Shown here in pieces: positions 8,405-17,715 of a DNA stretch of 64,000 nt. The stretch spans positions 62,001 through 126,000 of the forward strand of contig JBKQHO010000021.1 in assembly GCA_052267165.1 (NCBI GenBank), in the 5' to 3' direction. Position 1 is the first letter of the stretch. Every line of letters begins with the position of its first letter. Origin of the DNA: CAWICD01 sp052267165 (GTDB taxonomy: Bacteria > Vulcanimicrobiota > Vulcanimicrobiia > Vulcanimicrobiales > Vulcanimicrobiaceae). The notes beneath the pieces were generated by a model, which was given only the letters and a program-made list of their open reading frames with translations, did no database searches and was not told the DNA's origin. The position numbers and the translations under genes were made by a program.

Positions 8405-9553
8405 TTACGCGACGCGTGACGGCGCGTCGGCCGAGGCGGCGAGCGGCGAGGTCAGGCGCGCGCGCCCGACGTTCACCACCAGCGCCACGGCGACCAGCGA
8501 CGAGACGAGCGACGAACCGCCGAACGAAATGAACGGCAGCGGAACGCCCGTCACGGGCCACGTCGACGAAACGACGCCGAGGTTGACGAAGGCCTGGATG
8601 ACGATCATGCCCATGCAGCCCACCGCCAAGAAGAATCCGAAGCGGTCCGGAGCCGCCAGCGCGATGCGCGCGGATCGAAACGCGAACACCACGAAGAGCG
8701 CGACGATGGTGACTAGCCCGACGAAGCCGAGTTCCTCGCCGATGATCGAGCCGATGAAGTCGGTGTGCGCTTCGGGCAGCCAAAAGAATTTCTGGCGCGA
8801 GAAGCCCAAGCCCAGGCCCGTCCAGCCGCCGCTGCCCAGCGCCATCAGCGATTGAACGATGTGAAAGCCTTTGTTCTCGGGATCTTTCCAGGGATCGATG
8901 AAGGCCAGAATGCGCGCGAATTTATACGGATCGTGGCGGATCAACAAGATCACCGGCGGCACCGCCGCGATCGCCAGCATCGCGAGATGCGCGAAGCGCG
9001 CGCCCGCCACGAACAGCATGGTCGCCGTGGTGAACGCGAGCAGGCTCGCGGTGCCGAAGTCGGGTTCGCGCACGACGAGCACCGCGAGCAACGCCGACAC
9101 GGCGCACAGCGGAAAGACGCCGTGCACGAACGAGCGCACGCGCTCGCCTTTGCCGGCGAGCGCCGAAGCAAGATAGAGCACCAGCGAGAGCTTGGCGAAT
9201 TCCGAAGGCTCGAAGGCGAAGGGCCCGAATCCCAGCCAACGGCTGGCGCCGCCGGCATCGAGCCCTACGTGCGGGACCAAGACCAGCGCCAGCGTCACGA
9301 TGCTCGCGCCCAGCGTCCAGGGCGCGAGCGCGCGCAGCTTGCGATAGTCGATGCGGTACGCGAGCAGCGCCAGCGCCGCCGCGACGACGAGCCACGCGAT
9401 CTGCCGCTTGAGGAAATACAGCGCATCGTGATGCAGCGCGACGGCGTACGCGCTCGACGCGCTGAAGACCATGACCAGCCCGATCGCGACGAGGGTCGCG
9501 ACCGTCGCGACGATGACGACGTCGGGCGCGGGACGCGAGGCGCGCTCAACCAT
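8405..9553 (-). CDS. ftsW: Peptidoglycan glycosyltransferase FtsW (SEDS family)
   Basis: Polytopic SEDS protein that polymerises lipid II at the septum with its partner FtsI. From ATG 9553 the 382-residue protein begins MVERASRPAPDVV and runs into about ten hydrophobic helices. Family motifs seen: VFSASSAYAV in the first helix, the catalytic-Asp region VREPDFGTASLL, LAFIDPWKDPE, and the C-terminal TGVPLPFISFGGSSLV. The frame stays open upstream, but that extension is arginine-rich and antisense-like and lies inside murD. Start and murD stop overlap by eight bases. Confidence 0.94.
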   Translation of the reverse strand: MVERASRPAPDVVIVATVATLVAIGLVMVFSASSAYAVALHHDALYFLKRQIAWLVVAAALALLAYRIDYRKLRALAPWTLGASIVTLALVLVPHVGLDAGGASRWLGFGPFAFEPSEFAKLSLVLYLASALAGKGERVRSFVHGVFPLCAVSALLAVLVVREPDFGTASLLAFTTATMLFVAGARFAHLAMLAIAAVPPVILLIRHDPYKFARILAFIDPWKDPENKGFHIVQSLMALGSGGWTGLGLGFSRQKFFWLPEAHTDFIGSIIGEELGFVGLVTIVALFVVFAFRSARIALAAPDRFGFFLAVGCMGMIVIQAFVNLGVVSSTWPVTGVPLPFISFGGSSLVSSLVAVALVVNVGRARLTSPLAASADAPSRVA

Positions 9554-10946
9554 GCGCCGCAGCGACCGCGTTGACGGCTCCGGTGAACGCGTCGCCGCGC
9601 GCCTCGGCCGAAATGAACATGTCGAACGAGGCACACCCAGGCGAGAGCAGCACGACGTCGCCGGGCTGCGCGAGCGAACGCGCGAGCGAGACGGCGTCCT
9701 CCATCGAGCCGGCCCGGTAGGTCTTCGCCGCGTCGAGCGTGGCCGCGATCTCGTCCGCCGCCTCACCGATGAGCACGACGGCGCGCGTGCGCCGGCCGAT
9801 CGCTTCGCTCATCGCGCGAAAGTCGGTGCGCTTGGATTTGCCGCCTGCGATCAGCACGATCGGCCGGTCGAAGCTTTCGAGCGCAGCGACGACCGAGCCG
9901 GGATTGGTCGATTTCGAATCGTCGTAGTAGGCCACACCCTTCTGCTCGGCGATCTTCTGCAAGCGGTGCGGCAGCGGCTGGAACTCGCGAACCGCGGCGC
10001 GCAGCGCCTCCGGGTTGAGCCCTGCGGCCAGCCCGACGAGCAGCCCGCCGAGCACGTTCGAGAGGTTGTGCTTCCCGAGCAGCGGGATCTCGGAGACCGG
10101 CATGATCTCGATCGGACGCGGGTCACCCGTCGGCGGCGCATACGTGATGCGTTCGTGACGCACGTAGAGCGTCGTCATGCGGCGCGGCGCGACCCCGAAC
10201 CACAGCGCGCGGGCCGGCAAACGCTTCGAGGAGTCGCCTTCGGCAAGTTCGCTTACCAGCGGGTCGTCGAGGTTCCCGACGAACGTGTCGCCGGGGCCTT
10301 GGTTAGCGAAGATGCGGAACTTCGCTTCGCTGTACTCGTCCATCGAGTGATAGCGGTCGAGATGGTCCGGGGAGAGGTTGAGGATCGTCGATATCCGCGG
10401 CTTGAACGAGCGAATCGATTCGAGCTGGAACGACGAGACCTCGGCGATCACCCAGTCGCCGGCGGCGGCCTCAAACGTCTCGGCGATCAGCGCGTTGCCG
10501 ATGTTGCCGCCGACGCGCGTGACCTTGCCCGCGCTGCGGAACATCGCGCCGATCAGCGAGGTCGTCGTCGTTTTGCCCTTCGTCCCGGTCACCGCGACGA
10601 TCGGCGCCTTGCAGATGCGATAGGCGACCTCGATCTCCGAAAAGACGGGCACGCGCGCCGATTGCAGCCGCCGCACCAAGTCGTTGTTGAGCGGAATGCC
10701 CGGCGAGAGGACCGTCGAGGTCAGCTGCCCGGCGAGCTCGCCGACGTCCTCGGGCGCGACGAAACGCGCGCCCTCACGCTCGAGCTCGGCGATGGCAGGC
10801 CCGAGCGCTTCGCGCGGGCCTTCGTCGGTCGCGTAGACGGTCGCGCCGCGCGCGCGCAGAACGCGGCAACTCGCTTGACCGCTGCGGCCGAGGCCGACGA
10901 CCAGCGTGCGCTCCCGCGCATCGAAAAGGCCGGTCGAATCGCTCAT
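9546..10946 (-). CDS. murD: UDP-N-acetylmuramoylalanine--D-glutamate ligase
   Basis: Adds D-Glu to UDP-MurNAc-L-Ala. The 466-residue protein shows the N-terminal fold LVVGLGRSGQASCRVL, the ATP-binding AVTGTKGKTTTTSLIG, EVSSFQLESI, and NLSPDHLDRY. The start is ATG 10944-10946 with GAGG six bases upstream; it lies seven bases after the mraY stop. It is coupled to ftsW downstream by an eight-base overlap. Confidence 0.96.
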   Translation of the reverse strand: MSDSTGLFDARERTLVVGLGRSGQASCRVLRARGATVYATDEGPREALGPAIAELEREGARFVAPEDVGELAGQLTSTVLSPGIPLNNDLVRRLQSARVPVFSEIEVAYRICKAPIVAVTGTKGKTTTTSLIGAMFRSAGKVTRVGGNIGNALIAETFEAAAGDWVIAEVSSFQLESIRSFKPRISTILNLSPDHLDRYHSMDEYSEAKFRIFANQGPGDTFVGNLDDPLVSELAEGDSSKRLPARALWFGVAPRRMTTLYVRHERITYAPPTGDPRPIEIMPVSEIPLLGKHNLSNVLGGLLVGLAAGLNPEALRAAVREFQPLPHRLQKIAEQKGVAYYDDSKSTNPGSVVAALESFDRPIVLIAGGKSKRTDFRAMSEAIGRRTRAVVLIGEAADEIAATLDAAKTYRAGSMEDAVSLARSLAQPGDVVLLSPGCASFDMFISAEARGDAFTGAVNAVAAAHG

Positions 10947-10953
10947 CGCGGCC

Positions 10954-11913
10954 TCATCGCGCGATCGCGACCCCGGCAAGCGAGAGCAACGCCGAAGCCG
11001 TCCAGAAGCGTTGCGTGACCTTGGTCTCCGGCCAGCCTCCGAGTTCGAAGTGGTGGTGCAATGGGCTCATGCGAAAGATCCGTTTGTGAGTCGTCTTGAA
11101 ATACGCTACTTGAACGATGACGGAGAGCGCTTCGGCGGCAAAGACGCCGCCGATCAGCGGAAGGAGCAAGTGCGCGCCGGTCAGGATTGCGCTGCCGGCA
11201 AGTACGCCGCCGAGCGCGAGGGCCCCGGTGTCCCCCATGAAGACTGCAGCCGGATGACGGTTGAAGGCAAGGAAGCCGAGCACTGCCCCGGCAACCGCCG
11301 CGTCCGCCAAGACCACGCCCTCCAGCCGAGCTTGCCACCCCAGCCACGCCATGACGAGCAGCGGAGGAAGCACGCTTCCACCGGCTAGACCGTCCAGACC
11401 ATCGGTGAGATTCACGGCATGCGTCGTCGCGAGGATCGCCAGCAGGCTGAGCCCGTACCACGCCCAGTGCGGCACCCGCAGGGTCGCCCCTCCGAAGGTA
11501 AAGACGACGTCGCGCAGGGTTTCGTTCGTCGCCGCTTGGGCCAGCGCAAGGAAGACGACGGCGACGAGGACCGTCAACGAGAACTTGTCGCGTGCGCGCA
11601 ACCCCCGGTTGCGGCCGCGCTTGATCGAGGTGTAGTCGTCGATGAAGCCGACGAGCCCGCAGCCCGTTCCCAAGACCGCCAGCGCAAAGACCGCCGGACT
11701 CGGCTCCCACACAGCCGCCACGACGAGGGCGAGCGGGAAGAGCAATCCGCCCATCGTGGGCGTGCCGCTCTTCGAGGCGTGGCTCTTGGGCGCGTCCTCG
11801 TAGGCGTGCTGCCGGAAGGAGAGCCGGCGCAAGAATCCGATCAGCGGCCGCCCCAGCAGGAGCGACAACGAGAGCGTCGCCACGAAGAGCGCGAGCGCGT
11901 CGAGCAGGTTCAC
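10954..11913 (-). CDS. mraY: Phospho-N-acetylmuramoyl-pentapeptide transferase
   Basis: Integral membrane enzyme that moves phospho-MurNAc-pentapeptide onto undecaprenyl phosphate, forming lipid I. From GTG 11911-11913 the product is 319 residues starting VNLLDALALFVATL, with many hydrophobic helices and the MraY signatures KSGTPTMGGLLF, GFIDDYTS, NLTDGLDGLAGG, FMGDTGALALGG and the HHHFE loop. The GTG overlaps the stop of the upstream CofE-like gene as GTGA. Longer in-frame readings upstream are out-of-frame translations of that gene. Confidence 0.95.
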   Translation of the reverse strand: MNLLDALALFVATLSLSLLLGRPLIGFLRRLSFRQHAYEDAPKSHASKSGTPTMGGLLFPLALVVAAVWEPSPAVFALAVLGTGCGLVGFIDDYTSIKRGRNRGLRARDKFSLTVLVAVVFLALAQAATNETLRDVVFTFGGATLRVPHWAWYGLSLLAILATTHAVNLTDGLDGLAGGSVLPPLLVMAWLGWQARLEGVVLADAAVAGAVLGFLAFNRHPAAVFMGDTGALALGGVLAGSAILTGAHLLLPLIGGVFAAEALSVIVQVAYFKTTHKRIFRMSPLHHHFELGGWPETKVTQRFWTASALLSLAGVAIAR

Positions 11914-12629
11914 GCGGCTGTCCCCAACGGACTGCGTCCGGCACTGCGCCAGCTCAGTACGACGAGCGGCGTCTGTTCGTCGCCGTTCCCGTGCGGGTTG
12001 GAGAGCAGTGCGTGGCTCACGACCTCGCGCGCAACGCCCGGTGAAGCGCCCAGCACCCTGGCTACGCCGAGGTCGTTGACGTCGACGACCGCGACGCCCG
12101 CGCCGGCGCGCGCCGCGATCCGGGCCGCGACGCCGTCGGGATCGACCGGTCCGAGCACGATCGTGCGGTCGAAGGGCGGAAGCGTTCCGGTATACCCGTC
12201 GATCGTCGCGATCGTCTCGCCGAGGATGCGGTAGAACGCGCCGCGCCGGCCCGCGAGCCGGCCCAACACGTGCGCGCACGACGCGAGCAGCACCCGCCAC
12301 GCGCCGGCTTCGTCGATGACGAGCTGTAACGACTCGGGCTGGTTGACGGTCGCGAGCGCCCCCGCGCGGCGCGAGAGGAAATAGGCCAGGGGGCTGGGCC
12401 GAATCGTCTCGGCGGCGATCATCCGCCCTTGCGCGATCGCGACCGCCGTCTCCGACACGCACACGACGTCGCCCGTTCGCGCGATGCCGCGCACGGCGCC
12501 GGCGACGAGCGCGGCCAGATCGTCGCCCGCGCCCACCAAGCGCGTGCGCACGGGGATCGCCGCCAGCTCGACGTCGAACGGCGCGCGCCGCGCCGCGACG
12601 TTGGACCGGCCGACGACCGTCACGCGCAT
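11910..12629 (-). CDS. CofE-like (coenzyme F420-0:L-glutamate ligase family) protein inside the cell-wall operon
   Basis: A 239-residue protein between murF and mraY. The N-terminal part (AAIPVRTRLVGAGDDLAAL, then GDVVCVSETAVAIAQGRMI) matches the N-terminal nucleotide-binding part of F420-0:gamma-glutamyl ligases. The C-terminal half has DPDGVAARIAARAG, AVVDVNDLGVARVLG and NPHGNGDEQTPLV, which as I recall mark a bacterial subfamily of unknown function rather than the archaeal F420 enzyme. That family makes GTP-dependent gamma-glutamyl amide bonds, so an amino-acid ligation on a wall precursor or folate is conceivable, but the substrate is unknown. The start is ATG 12629, four bases after murF. 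GTG 12650, with GAGGG five bases upstream inside murF, is a real alternative adding seven residues. Confidence 0.75.
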   Translation of the reverse strand: MRVTVVGRSNVAARRAPFDVELAAIPVRTRLVGAGDDLAALVAGAVRGIARTGDVVCVSETAVAIAQGRMIAAETIRPSPLAYFLSRRAGALATVNQPESLQLVIDEAGAWRVLLASCAHVLGRLAGRRGAFYRILGETIATIDGYTGTLPPFDRTIVLGPVDPDGVAARIAARAGAGVAVVDVNDLGVARVLGASPGVAREVVSHALLSNPHGNGDEQTPLVVLSWRSAGRSPLGTAA

Positions 12630-12633
12630 TGAC

Positions 12634-14022
12634 TCAGGCGCGCGTTGCACGCAGACCCTCGACGATCTCTTCGAGCTTGTACTTGCGCGACGCCTTGAGC
12701 AAGACCAAGTCGCCCGGACGGAGATGCGCGCGCAGCCAGCCGACGGCCTCGGCGTTGCGTTCGAAGCGCACGATCCGCTCGGCGTCCAGTCCTTCGCGGC
12801 GTGCCCCGCCGGCGAGTTCGGCGGCGAACTCTCCGCCGACCAGGAGCATGTCGAGACCGCTTGCGGCCGCGGCCGCGCCGACGCGGGCGTGCATCGCGGG
12901 AGCGTCGGCGCCGAGCTCGGCCATGCTCCCGAGAACGGCGATGCGCCGCCGCGCGAGCTCGTGCGCGAAGGACTCGAGCGTCGCGATCGTTCCGCTCATC
13001 GAAGCGTTGTACGCATCGAAGATCATCGCGACCTCGCCCAGCTCGATGCGTTCGTAGCGTCCCGGCGGAAGCGCGAGCTGCACGAGCGCCCCGGCGACCT
13101 GCTCCGCTTTCATGCCCAGGGCGAGCGCGGCGGCCGCGGCGGCGGCCGCGTTGCTGCGGTTGTGCTCCCCTGGGACGAGCAGGCTCGTGCGAAAGCGGCG
13201 CTCGCCGTCGCGCTCGCGCAGGACGAGCAGCTCGTCGCCGACGAGGCTGACCTCGCGCTGCCCCTGCGGTTGCGTGCTCGGTTCGCCTTTGCCGCGCGTC
13301 GCGAACCAGGTCACCGGCCGGTCGAGCGAGGCGGCCCGTTCCAGGGAGACCGCGTCGCGCGCGTTGAGCACCGGGATCGCGCCCGTCGCGAAGATCCCCC
13401 ACTTCGTCTCCGCCAGCCGCGCACGCGAGCCCATGATCTCGAGGTGCGCGTCGCCCACGTTGGTGAGCAGCGCGACGTGCGGCAGCGCGACGCGCGCGAG
13501 CGGCACGATCTCGCCGTAGTGGCGCGCGCCGAACTCGACGACGACGAACGCGACCTCCGGCTCGAGGCCCAGGAACAGCTTGGCGACGCCGATCTCGTTG
13601 TTCTCGTTCGACGAGGTCGCGGCGACCGAGCCGCTGCCGGCAAGCTCCAGCAGCTGCGCCGTGAAGGCTTTGGTGGTCGTCTTTCCCGTGCTGCCGGTGA
13701 TCGCAACGACGCGGCCGGACAAGCGGCGCCGCGCGACGCCCGCAAACGCCAGGTAGGCGGCCGTCGTGTCGGCCACGACCAGGGCAGCGGCGTCTTCGGG
13801 GACCGCGGCGGGGTCGTCGACGACCAGCCCGGCGGCGCCCTTGGCGAGCGCTTCGGCGACGAAGCGGTGGCCGTCGAAGCGCTCGCCCCGCAACGCGACG
13901 AAGGTTTGACCCGGCTCGAGCGTTCGCGTGTCGGTCGAGAACCCGAGGACCGAGGGCAACGCCTCGGCGTGCAAGGTGCGCGCCGCGGCAGCCCGGACCG
14001 CTTCCGAAGCCGGAATCCTCAC
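12634..14022 (-). CDS. murF: UDP-MurNAc-tripeptide--D-Ala-D-Ala ligase
   Basis: Last cytoplasmic ligase of the stem peptide; joins the Ddl product to UDP-MurNAc-tripeptide. The 462-residue protein has the substrate-binding FSTDTRTLEPGQTFVALRGERFDGH, split here into STDTR and VALRGERFDGH, the P-loop ITGSTGKTTTKAF, SSNENNEIGV and LLTNVGDAHLE. The start is GTG 14020-14022, overlapping the murE stop as GTGA. It is followed directly by the CofE-like gene rather than by mraY, which is the unusual feature of this cluster. Confidence 0.95.
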   Translation of the reverse strand: MRIPASEAVRAAAARTLHAEALPSVLGFSTDTRTLEPGQTFVALRGERFDGHRFVAEALAKGAAGLVVDDPAAVPEDAAALVVADTTAAYLAFAGVARRRLSGRVVAITGSTGKTTTKAFTAQLLELAGSGSVAATSSNENNEIGVAKLFLGLEPEVAFVVVEFGARHYGEIVPLARVALPHVALLTNVGDAHLEIMGSRARLAETKWGIFATGAIPVLNARDAVSLERAASLDRPVTWFATRGKGEPSTQPQGQREVSLVGDELLVLRERDGERRFRTSLLVPGEHNRSNAAAAAAAALALGMKAEQVAGALVQLALPPGRYERIELGEVAMIFDAYNASMSGTIATLESFAHELARRRIAVLGSMAELGADAPAMHARVGAAAAASGLDMLLVGGEFAAELAGGARREGLDAERIVRFERNAEAVGWLRAHLRPGDLVLLKASRKYKLEEIVEGLRATRA

Positions 14023-15509
14023 GCTGTCCTCTCCGCCCCGCGGGCTGCCAGCGCCGCGCGAACTTCGGCGCGATCGTCGAACGGCAAGACTTGGTCCCCC
14101 ACGATCTGATACGCTTCATGGCCTTTGCCGGCCACCACCACGACGTCGCCGGGGCGCGCTTCGGCGATGGCACGCCGGATCGCCGTCCGCCGATCGAGCT
14201 CGATGCTCACGCCACGGCGGTCGTCGATCCCCGCCACGATCGCCTCGACGATCGCCCGCGGTTCCTCGCGCCGCGGGTTGTCGCTGGTGACCACCACGCG
14301 GTCGGCCAGGGCACGCGCGATCCTTCCCATCTCGGGCCGCTTGCCGCGGTCGCGGTCGCCGCCGCAGCCGAAGACGATCGCCAGCTCCCCGGCCGCGCCT
14401 TCGCGCGCCGCGCGCAGCACGGAGTCGAGCGCGTCCGGCGTGTGGGCGTAGTCGACCAAGACGTCGATCCCCCCGCCGCAAAGGTGCTCCATTCGGCCCG
14501 GCACCGCGTCGAAGCCGGCCATCGCGCGCGCGCTCGTGGCGTCGGGGACCCCCAGCTCGCGGGCCACGCACAGCACGGCAAGCGCGTTCGAGACGTTGAA
14601 GCGCCCCGGCAAGCCGAGCTCGAACCGGCTCCCGTCGACGGCAAAGCGGCTCCCGGCCGCGCGCAGCTCGAGGCCTTCCGCACGCACGGCGGCGCCCTGG
14701 CTTAACCCGTAGGTGACCGGCCGCCGGCCCTGCGACTCCAACTCGGCGGCCCAGCGCGCGCCCAGCGGGTCGTCGGCGTTGAGCACCGCGCGCGCCGCGC
14801 CGGCGAGCAGCCGGCGTTTGGCCGCGGCGTAGGCCTCGAACGTCCCATGAAAGTCGAGGTGATCGCGCGTCACGTTCGTCAGCACGCCGACGGCGAAGTC
14901 GACGTCGGCGACGCGCTCGAGGGCGAGCGCGTGCGAGCTGACCTCCATCGCGACGGCCGCCGCGCCACGTTCGCGCATCTCCGCGAGCAGCGATTGCAAC
15001 TGCAGCGCGAGCGGCGTGGTGTTGCCGAGCGGCCAGACCGTCTCGCCGAGCCGCGCCCCGAGCGTGCCGATCGAGCCGGCCGGGATGCCGGCCTCGCACA
15101 GAACCGCGCAGGCAAGGGTGACGGTCGTGGTCTTCCCGTTCGTGCCGGTGACGCCGGCCACGCGCAGCGTCGCCGAGGGATGGTCGAAGAACGCGGCGGC
15201 CAGGTGCGAGGCGGCCGCACGCGTGTCGGCGACGACGATCGCCGTCGGACCGGCCGGGAGTGCGTGAGCCCCAGCGTACGCGGCGTCGACCACGATCGCG
15301 GCGGCGCCGCGCGCCACGGCCTCGGCGACGAAGTCGTGGCCGTCGACCCGCTCGCCGCGCAGGGCGACGAAGAGGCTCCCCTCGCGAACGGCTCGCGAGT
15401 CATCGGCGATTCCGGAGATCGGGCGCCCGAGCGGCCCGTCGACGCATCCCTCGGTCAGCGCCGCCACCAGCTGCGCCAGCCCGACCGCGCGCGGAGGCGA
15501 AGACATCAT
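14019..15509 (-). CDS. murE: UDP-MurNAc-L-Ala-D-Glu--meso-diaminopimelate ligase
   Basis: Adds the third residue of the stem peptide. The 496-residue protein has DDSRAVREGSLFVALRGE, the P-loop VTGTNGKTTTVTLA, NVTRDHLDFHG with the carbamylated-lysine region nearby, and TSDNPRREEP. The DNPR motif is the known meso-diaminopimelate specificity marker in MurE, so the wall is predicted to be DAP type, as in most diderms. Two adjacent ATGs (MM) lie at the start; 15509 overlaps the ftsI stop as ATGA. Confidence 0.95.
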   Translation of the reverse strand: MMSSPPRAVGLAQLVAALTEGCVDGPLGRPISGIADDSRAVREGSLFVALRGERVDGHDFVAEAVARGAAAIVVDAAYAGAHALPAGPTAIVVADTRAAASHLAAAFFDHPSATLRVAGVTGTNGKTTTVTLACAVLCEAGIPAGSIGTLGARLGETVWPLGNTTPLALQLQSLLAEMRERGAAAVAMEVSSHALALERVADVDFAVGVLTNVTRDHLDFHGTFEAYAAAKRRLLAGAARAVLNADDPLGARWAAELESQGRRPVTYGLSQGAAVRAEGLELRAAGSRFAVDGSRFELGLPGRFNVSNALAVLCVARELGVPDATSARAMAGFDAVPGRMEHLCGGGIDVLVDYAHTPDALDSVLRAAREGAAGELAIVFGCGGDRDRGKRPEMGRIARALADRVVVTSDNPRREEPRAIVEAIVAGIDDRRGVSIELDRRTAIRRAIAEARPGDVVVVAGKGHEAYQIVGDQVLPFDDRAEVRAALAARGAERTA

Positions 15510-17293
15510 ATCCCCGTCTTCGACAAGCCGTCCTCGCGCACCAAGCGTGGCCCGGTGGGGAGGACGCCCGCATGCATCATCGCGATTCGGGCGATCTCGG
15601 CGAAGGCCGGGGCCGCGATCACGCTGCCGTAGATTGCTCCCTCGGGCCGGTCGACCTTGACCAGGATGACGAATCGCGGCGCTTCGGCGGGGATGAACCC
15701 GACGAACGACGCCACGTAGGCGCCCGACCGGTAGACGCCGTTCTCGGCCACTTGGGCGGTCCCGGTCTTCCCGGCGGTCGTATAGCCGGGGACCCGCGCC
15801 GTCGGATCGCCCGTCCCGCGAACGACGACGGCGCGCAGGTAGCGCCGCAGGATCGCGGCGGTCTTGGCCGAGATGACGCGGTCTTCGACCTCACGTCCGT
15901 AGCGGTAGACGACGTTGCCGTCGTGATCGAGCACGGCGTCGAGGATCCGCGGCCGGAGCAGCACTCCCCCGTTGGCGATCGCGCAGTAGGCGCGCGCCAG
16001 CGCCAGCGGCGTCACGGCGATTCCGTGGCCGAACGACATGGTCGGCAGCGAGGTCCCGCTCCAGTCGGCGAGCGCGGGAACGATACCTGGACTCTCGCCC
16101 GGCAGCCCGACCTCGGTGGGCTTGCCGAAGCCGAAACGCCTCATCGTGTCGAACATCGTGCGCGAGCCGATCCGCAGGCCGACCTCGGCAGCGCCGACGT
16201 TGTGCGAGTAGGCGATGATGTCTTCGAGCGTCTCGCTGCCGCCCGTACTCGCCAGGAAGCCGTCCTCGGCGTTGTGGATCACGCTGCCGTCGATCTCGAG
16301 GGCGTCCCGCGCCGGAAAGCGGTCGTCGGGCGTGACCTTGCCGCTCTCGAGCGCCGCTGCCGCCGTGATCAGCTTGAAGGTGGAGCCCGGCTCGTACGCA
16401 TCCATCACCGCCCGGTCGCGGCGCGCGTCGGGCGAATAGTCCGCGTAGTCGCGCACGTCGTAGTCGGGCGCGTTGGCCAGCGCCAAGATCTCGCCCGAGT
16501 TGGGATCCATCACGATCGCCGTGCCGCTGGCGGCGTGCCATTTGGCGACCGTCCGCCGCAAGATCTCTTCGACCTTGAACTGGAGGAACGAGTCGAGGGT
16601 CAGTTCGACGCCGTGGCCGGGCCGCGGCGCGACGACGATCCGCGGCTGGGCGAACGGGATCGTACGGCCCCACTGGTCGGCTTCGAGGACCATTTTGCCG
16701 GGCGAGCCGCGCAACAGGCCGTCGAAGGCATACTCGACCCCGTCGAGCCCGTTCTCGTCGAAGCCGGTGAACCCGACGACCGTCGATGCGAGCCGTCCCG
16801 AGGGAACGAAGCGGACCCCGGTATCCTCGGGGACGACGCTGATCCCCGGGAGCGCGAGCTTGGTGATCCGGTCCGACGCGTCCCGCGAGGCTTTGTGGGC
16901 GACCAGGACGTACGCGCCTTTGCCCGCGAGCGTCGCATCCAGGTCGGATTCGGGGACGTCGAGGATCGGCGCGAGCGCCCGGGCGGTCGCGCCCTTGTTG
17001 CCGACTTGGCGCAGCGTAGCGTAGACGCTTTGCGACGGCAGCGAACGCACCATGGGATTCCCGTCGCGGTCGTAGATCGTGCCGCGCTGCGCCGCCAACG
17101 GAATCGTTTCCAAGCGCTGCTCGTAGGCGCGCCGCGCCAAATCCGGACCGTCCTTGATCTGCACCATATAGAGGTGGTAGACGAGGTACCCCGCCACCAG
17201 GAACAGCGCGTAGAACAGGAACTTCGCCCGGCGCGAACTGACGCGTCCGAGCGCTTCGTGAGCCCGGCGCGGCTGATAGCCGGTCCGCTTCAC
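15506..17293 (-). CDS. ftsI: Penicillin-binding protein FtsI/PBP3-like transpeptidase
   Basis: Septal class B PBP: one N-terminal membrane anchor (FLFYALFLVAGYLVYHLYMV, about residues 22-41), a PBP dimerisation domain, then the transpeptidase with SxxK as PGSTFKLI, SxN as YSHNVG and KTG as KTGTAQV. There are no PASTA repeats. From GTG 17293 the length is 595 residues. The GTG overlaps the ftsL stop as GTGA. Longer in-frame reading upstream simply runs antisense-like through ftsL and rsmH. The partner SEDS polymerase FtsW lies 6 kb downstream. Confidence 0.94.
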   Translation of the reverse strand: MKRTGYQPRRAHEALGRVSSRRAKFLFYALFLVAGYLVYHLYMVQIKDGPDLARRAYEQRLETIPLAAQRGTIYDRDGNPMVRSLPSQSVYATLRQVGNKGATARALAPILDVPESDLDATLAGKGAYVLVAHKASRDASDRITKLALPGISVVPEDTGVRFVPSGRLASTVVGFTGFDENGLDGVEYAFDGLLRGSPGKMVLEADQWGRTIPFAQPRIVVAPRPGHGVELTLDSFLQFKVEEILRRTVAKWHAASGTAIVMDPNSGEILALANAPDYDVRDYADYSPDARRDRAVMDAYEPGSTFKLITAAAALESGKVTPDDRFPARDALEIDGSVIHNAEDGFLASTGGSETLEDIIAYSHNVGAAEVGLRIGSRTMFDTMRRFGFGKPTEVGLPGESPGIVPALADWSGTSLPTMSFGHGIAVTPLALARAYCAIANGGVLLRPRILDAVLDHDGNVVYRYGREVEDRVISAKTAAILRRYLRAVVVRGTGDPTARVPGYTTAGKTGTAQVAENGVYRSGAYVASFVGFIPAEAPRFVILVKVDRPEGAIYGSVIAAPAFAEIARIAMMHAGVLPTGPRLVREDGLSKTGI

Positions 17294-17715
17294 CTCGACC
17301 AAATCAGGAACGCGAGCCCGTGGGGCGGCGGCGTTCGTCGCTGCGCCGGAAGGCTGATGGCCGCGAAGGTCGAGGGCTGATGCATTCCAAGGCTCGCGGC
17401 AACCGCGGCGAGCCGCTCGCGCGACTCGAGGCGAGCGATCTGGTCGTCCAGCCGCGACGACTGGTCCAGCAGCTGCGCGCGTTCGTGCGCCACCTTTCCG
17501 AGCTCGTAATTGAGCCGCATGACGTTGGCCGCCAGGGCCAGGTAGAAGACGACCAGGACCGTCAAGGCGGCGACCGTCGCGAGGATGCGGGCCACGCTGC
17601 GGTAGCGCAGCCGGCGCGTGCGGCCACGGCGCTGCCGGGCCGCGGTGCGCCCGGCGCGCGTGCCGGTGCGCGGCGCTATGAAATCGTCGAGCTTGGGCAG
17701 CGGCCGAGCGATCAC
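17290..17715 (-). CDS. ftsL: FtsL-like division protein
   Basis: A 141-residue bitopic protein: an arginine-rich cytoplasmic head (about 1-42), one membrane segment (ILATVAALTVLVVFYLALAA), then a short heptad-like stretch (about 70-105, NYELGKVAHERAQLLDQSS and on) typical of the FtsL/DivIC coiled coil, and an LxMHQP-like SLGMHQPSTF. Sequence is poorly conserved in this family, so the call rests on size, topology and position between rsmH and ftsI. The start is GTG 17713-17715 overlapping the rsmH stop as GTGA. Confidence 0.8.
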   Translation of the reverse strand: MIARPLPKLDDFIAPRTGTRAGRTAARQRRGRTRRLRYRSVARILATVAALTVLVVFYLALAANVMRLNYELGKVAHERAQLLDQSSRLDDQIARLESRERLAAVAASLGMHQPSTFAAISLPAQRRTPPPHGLAFLIWSR

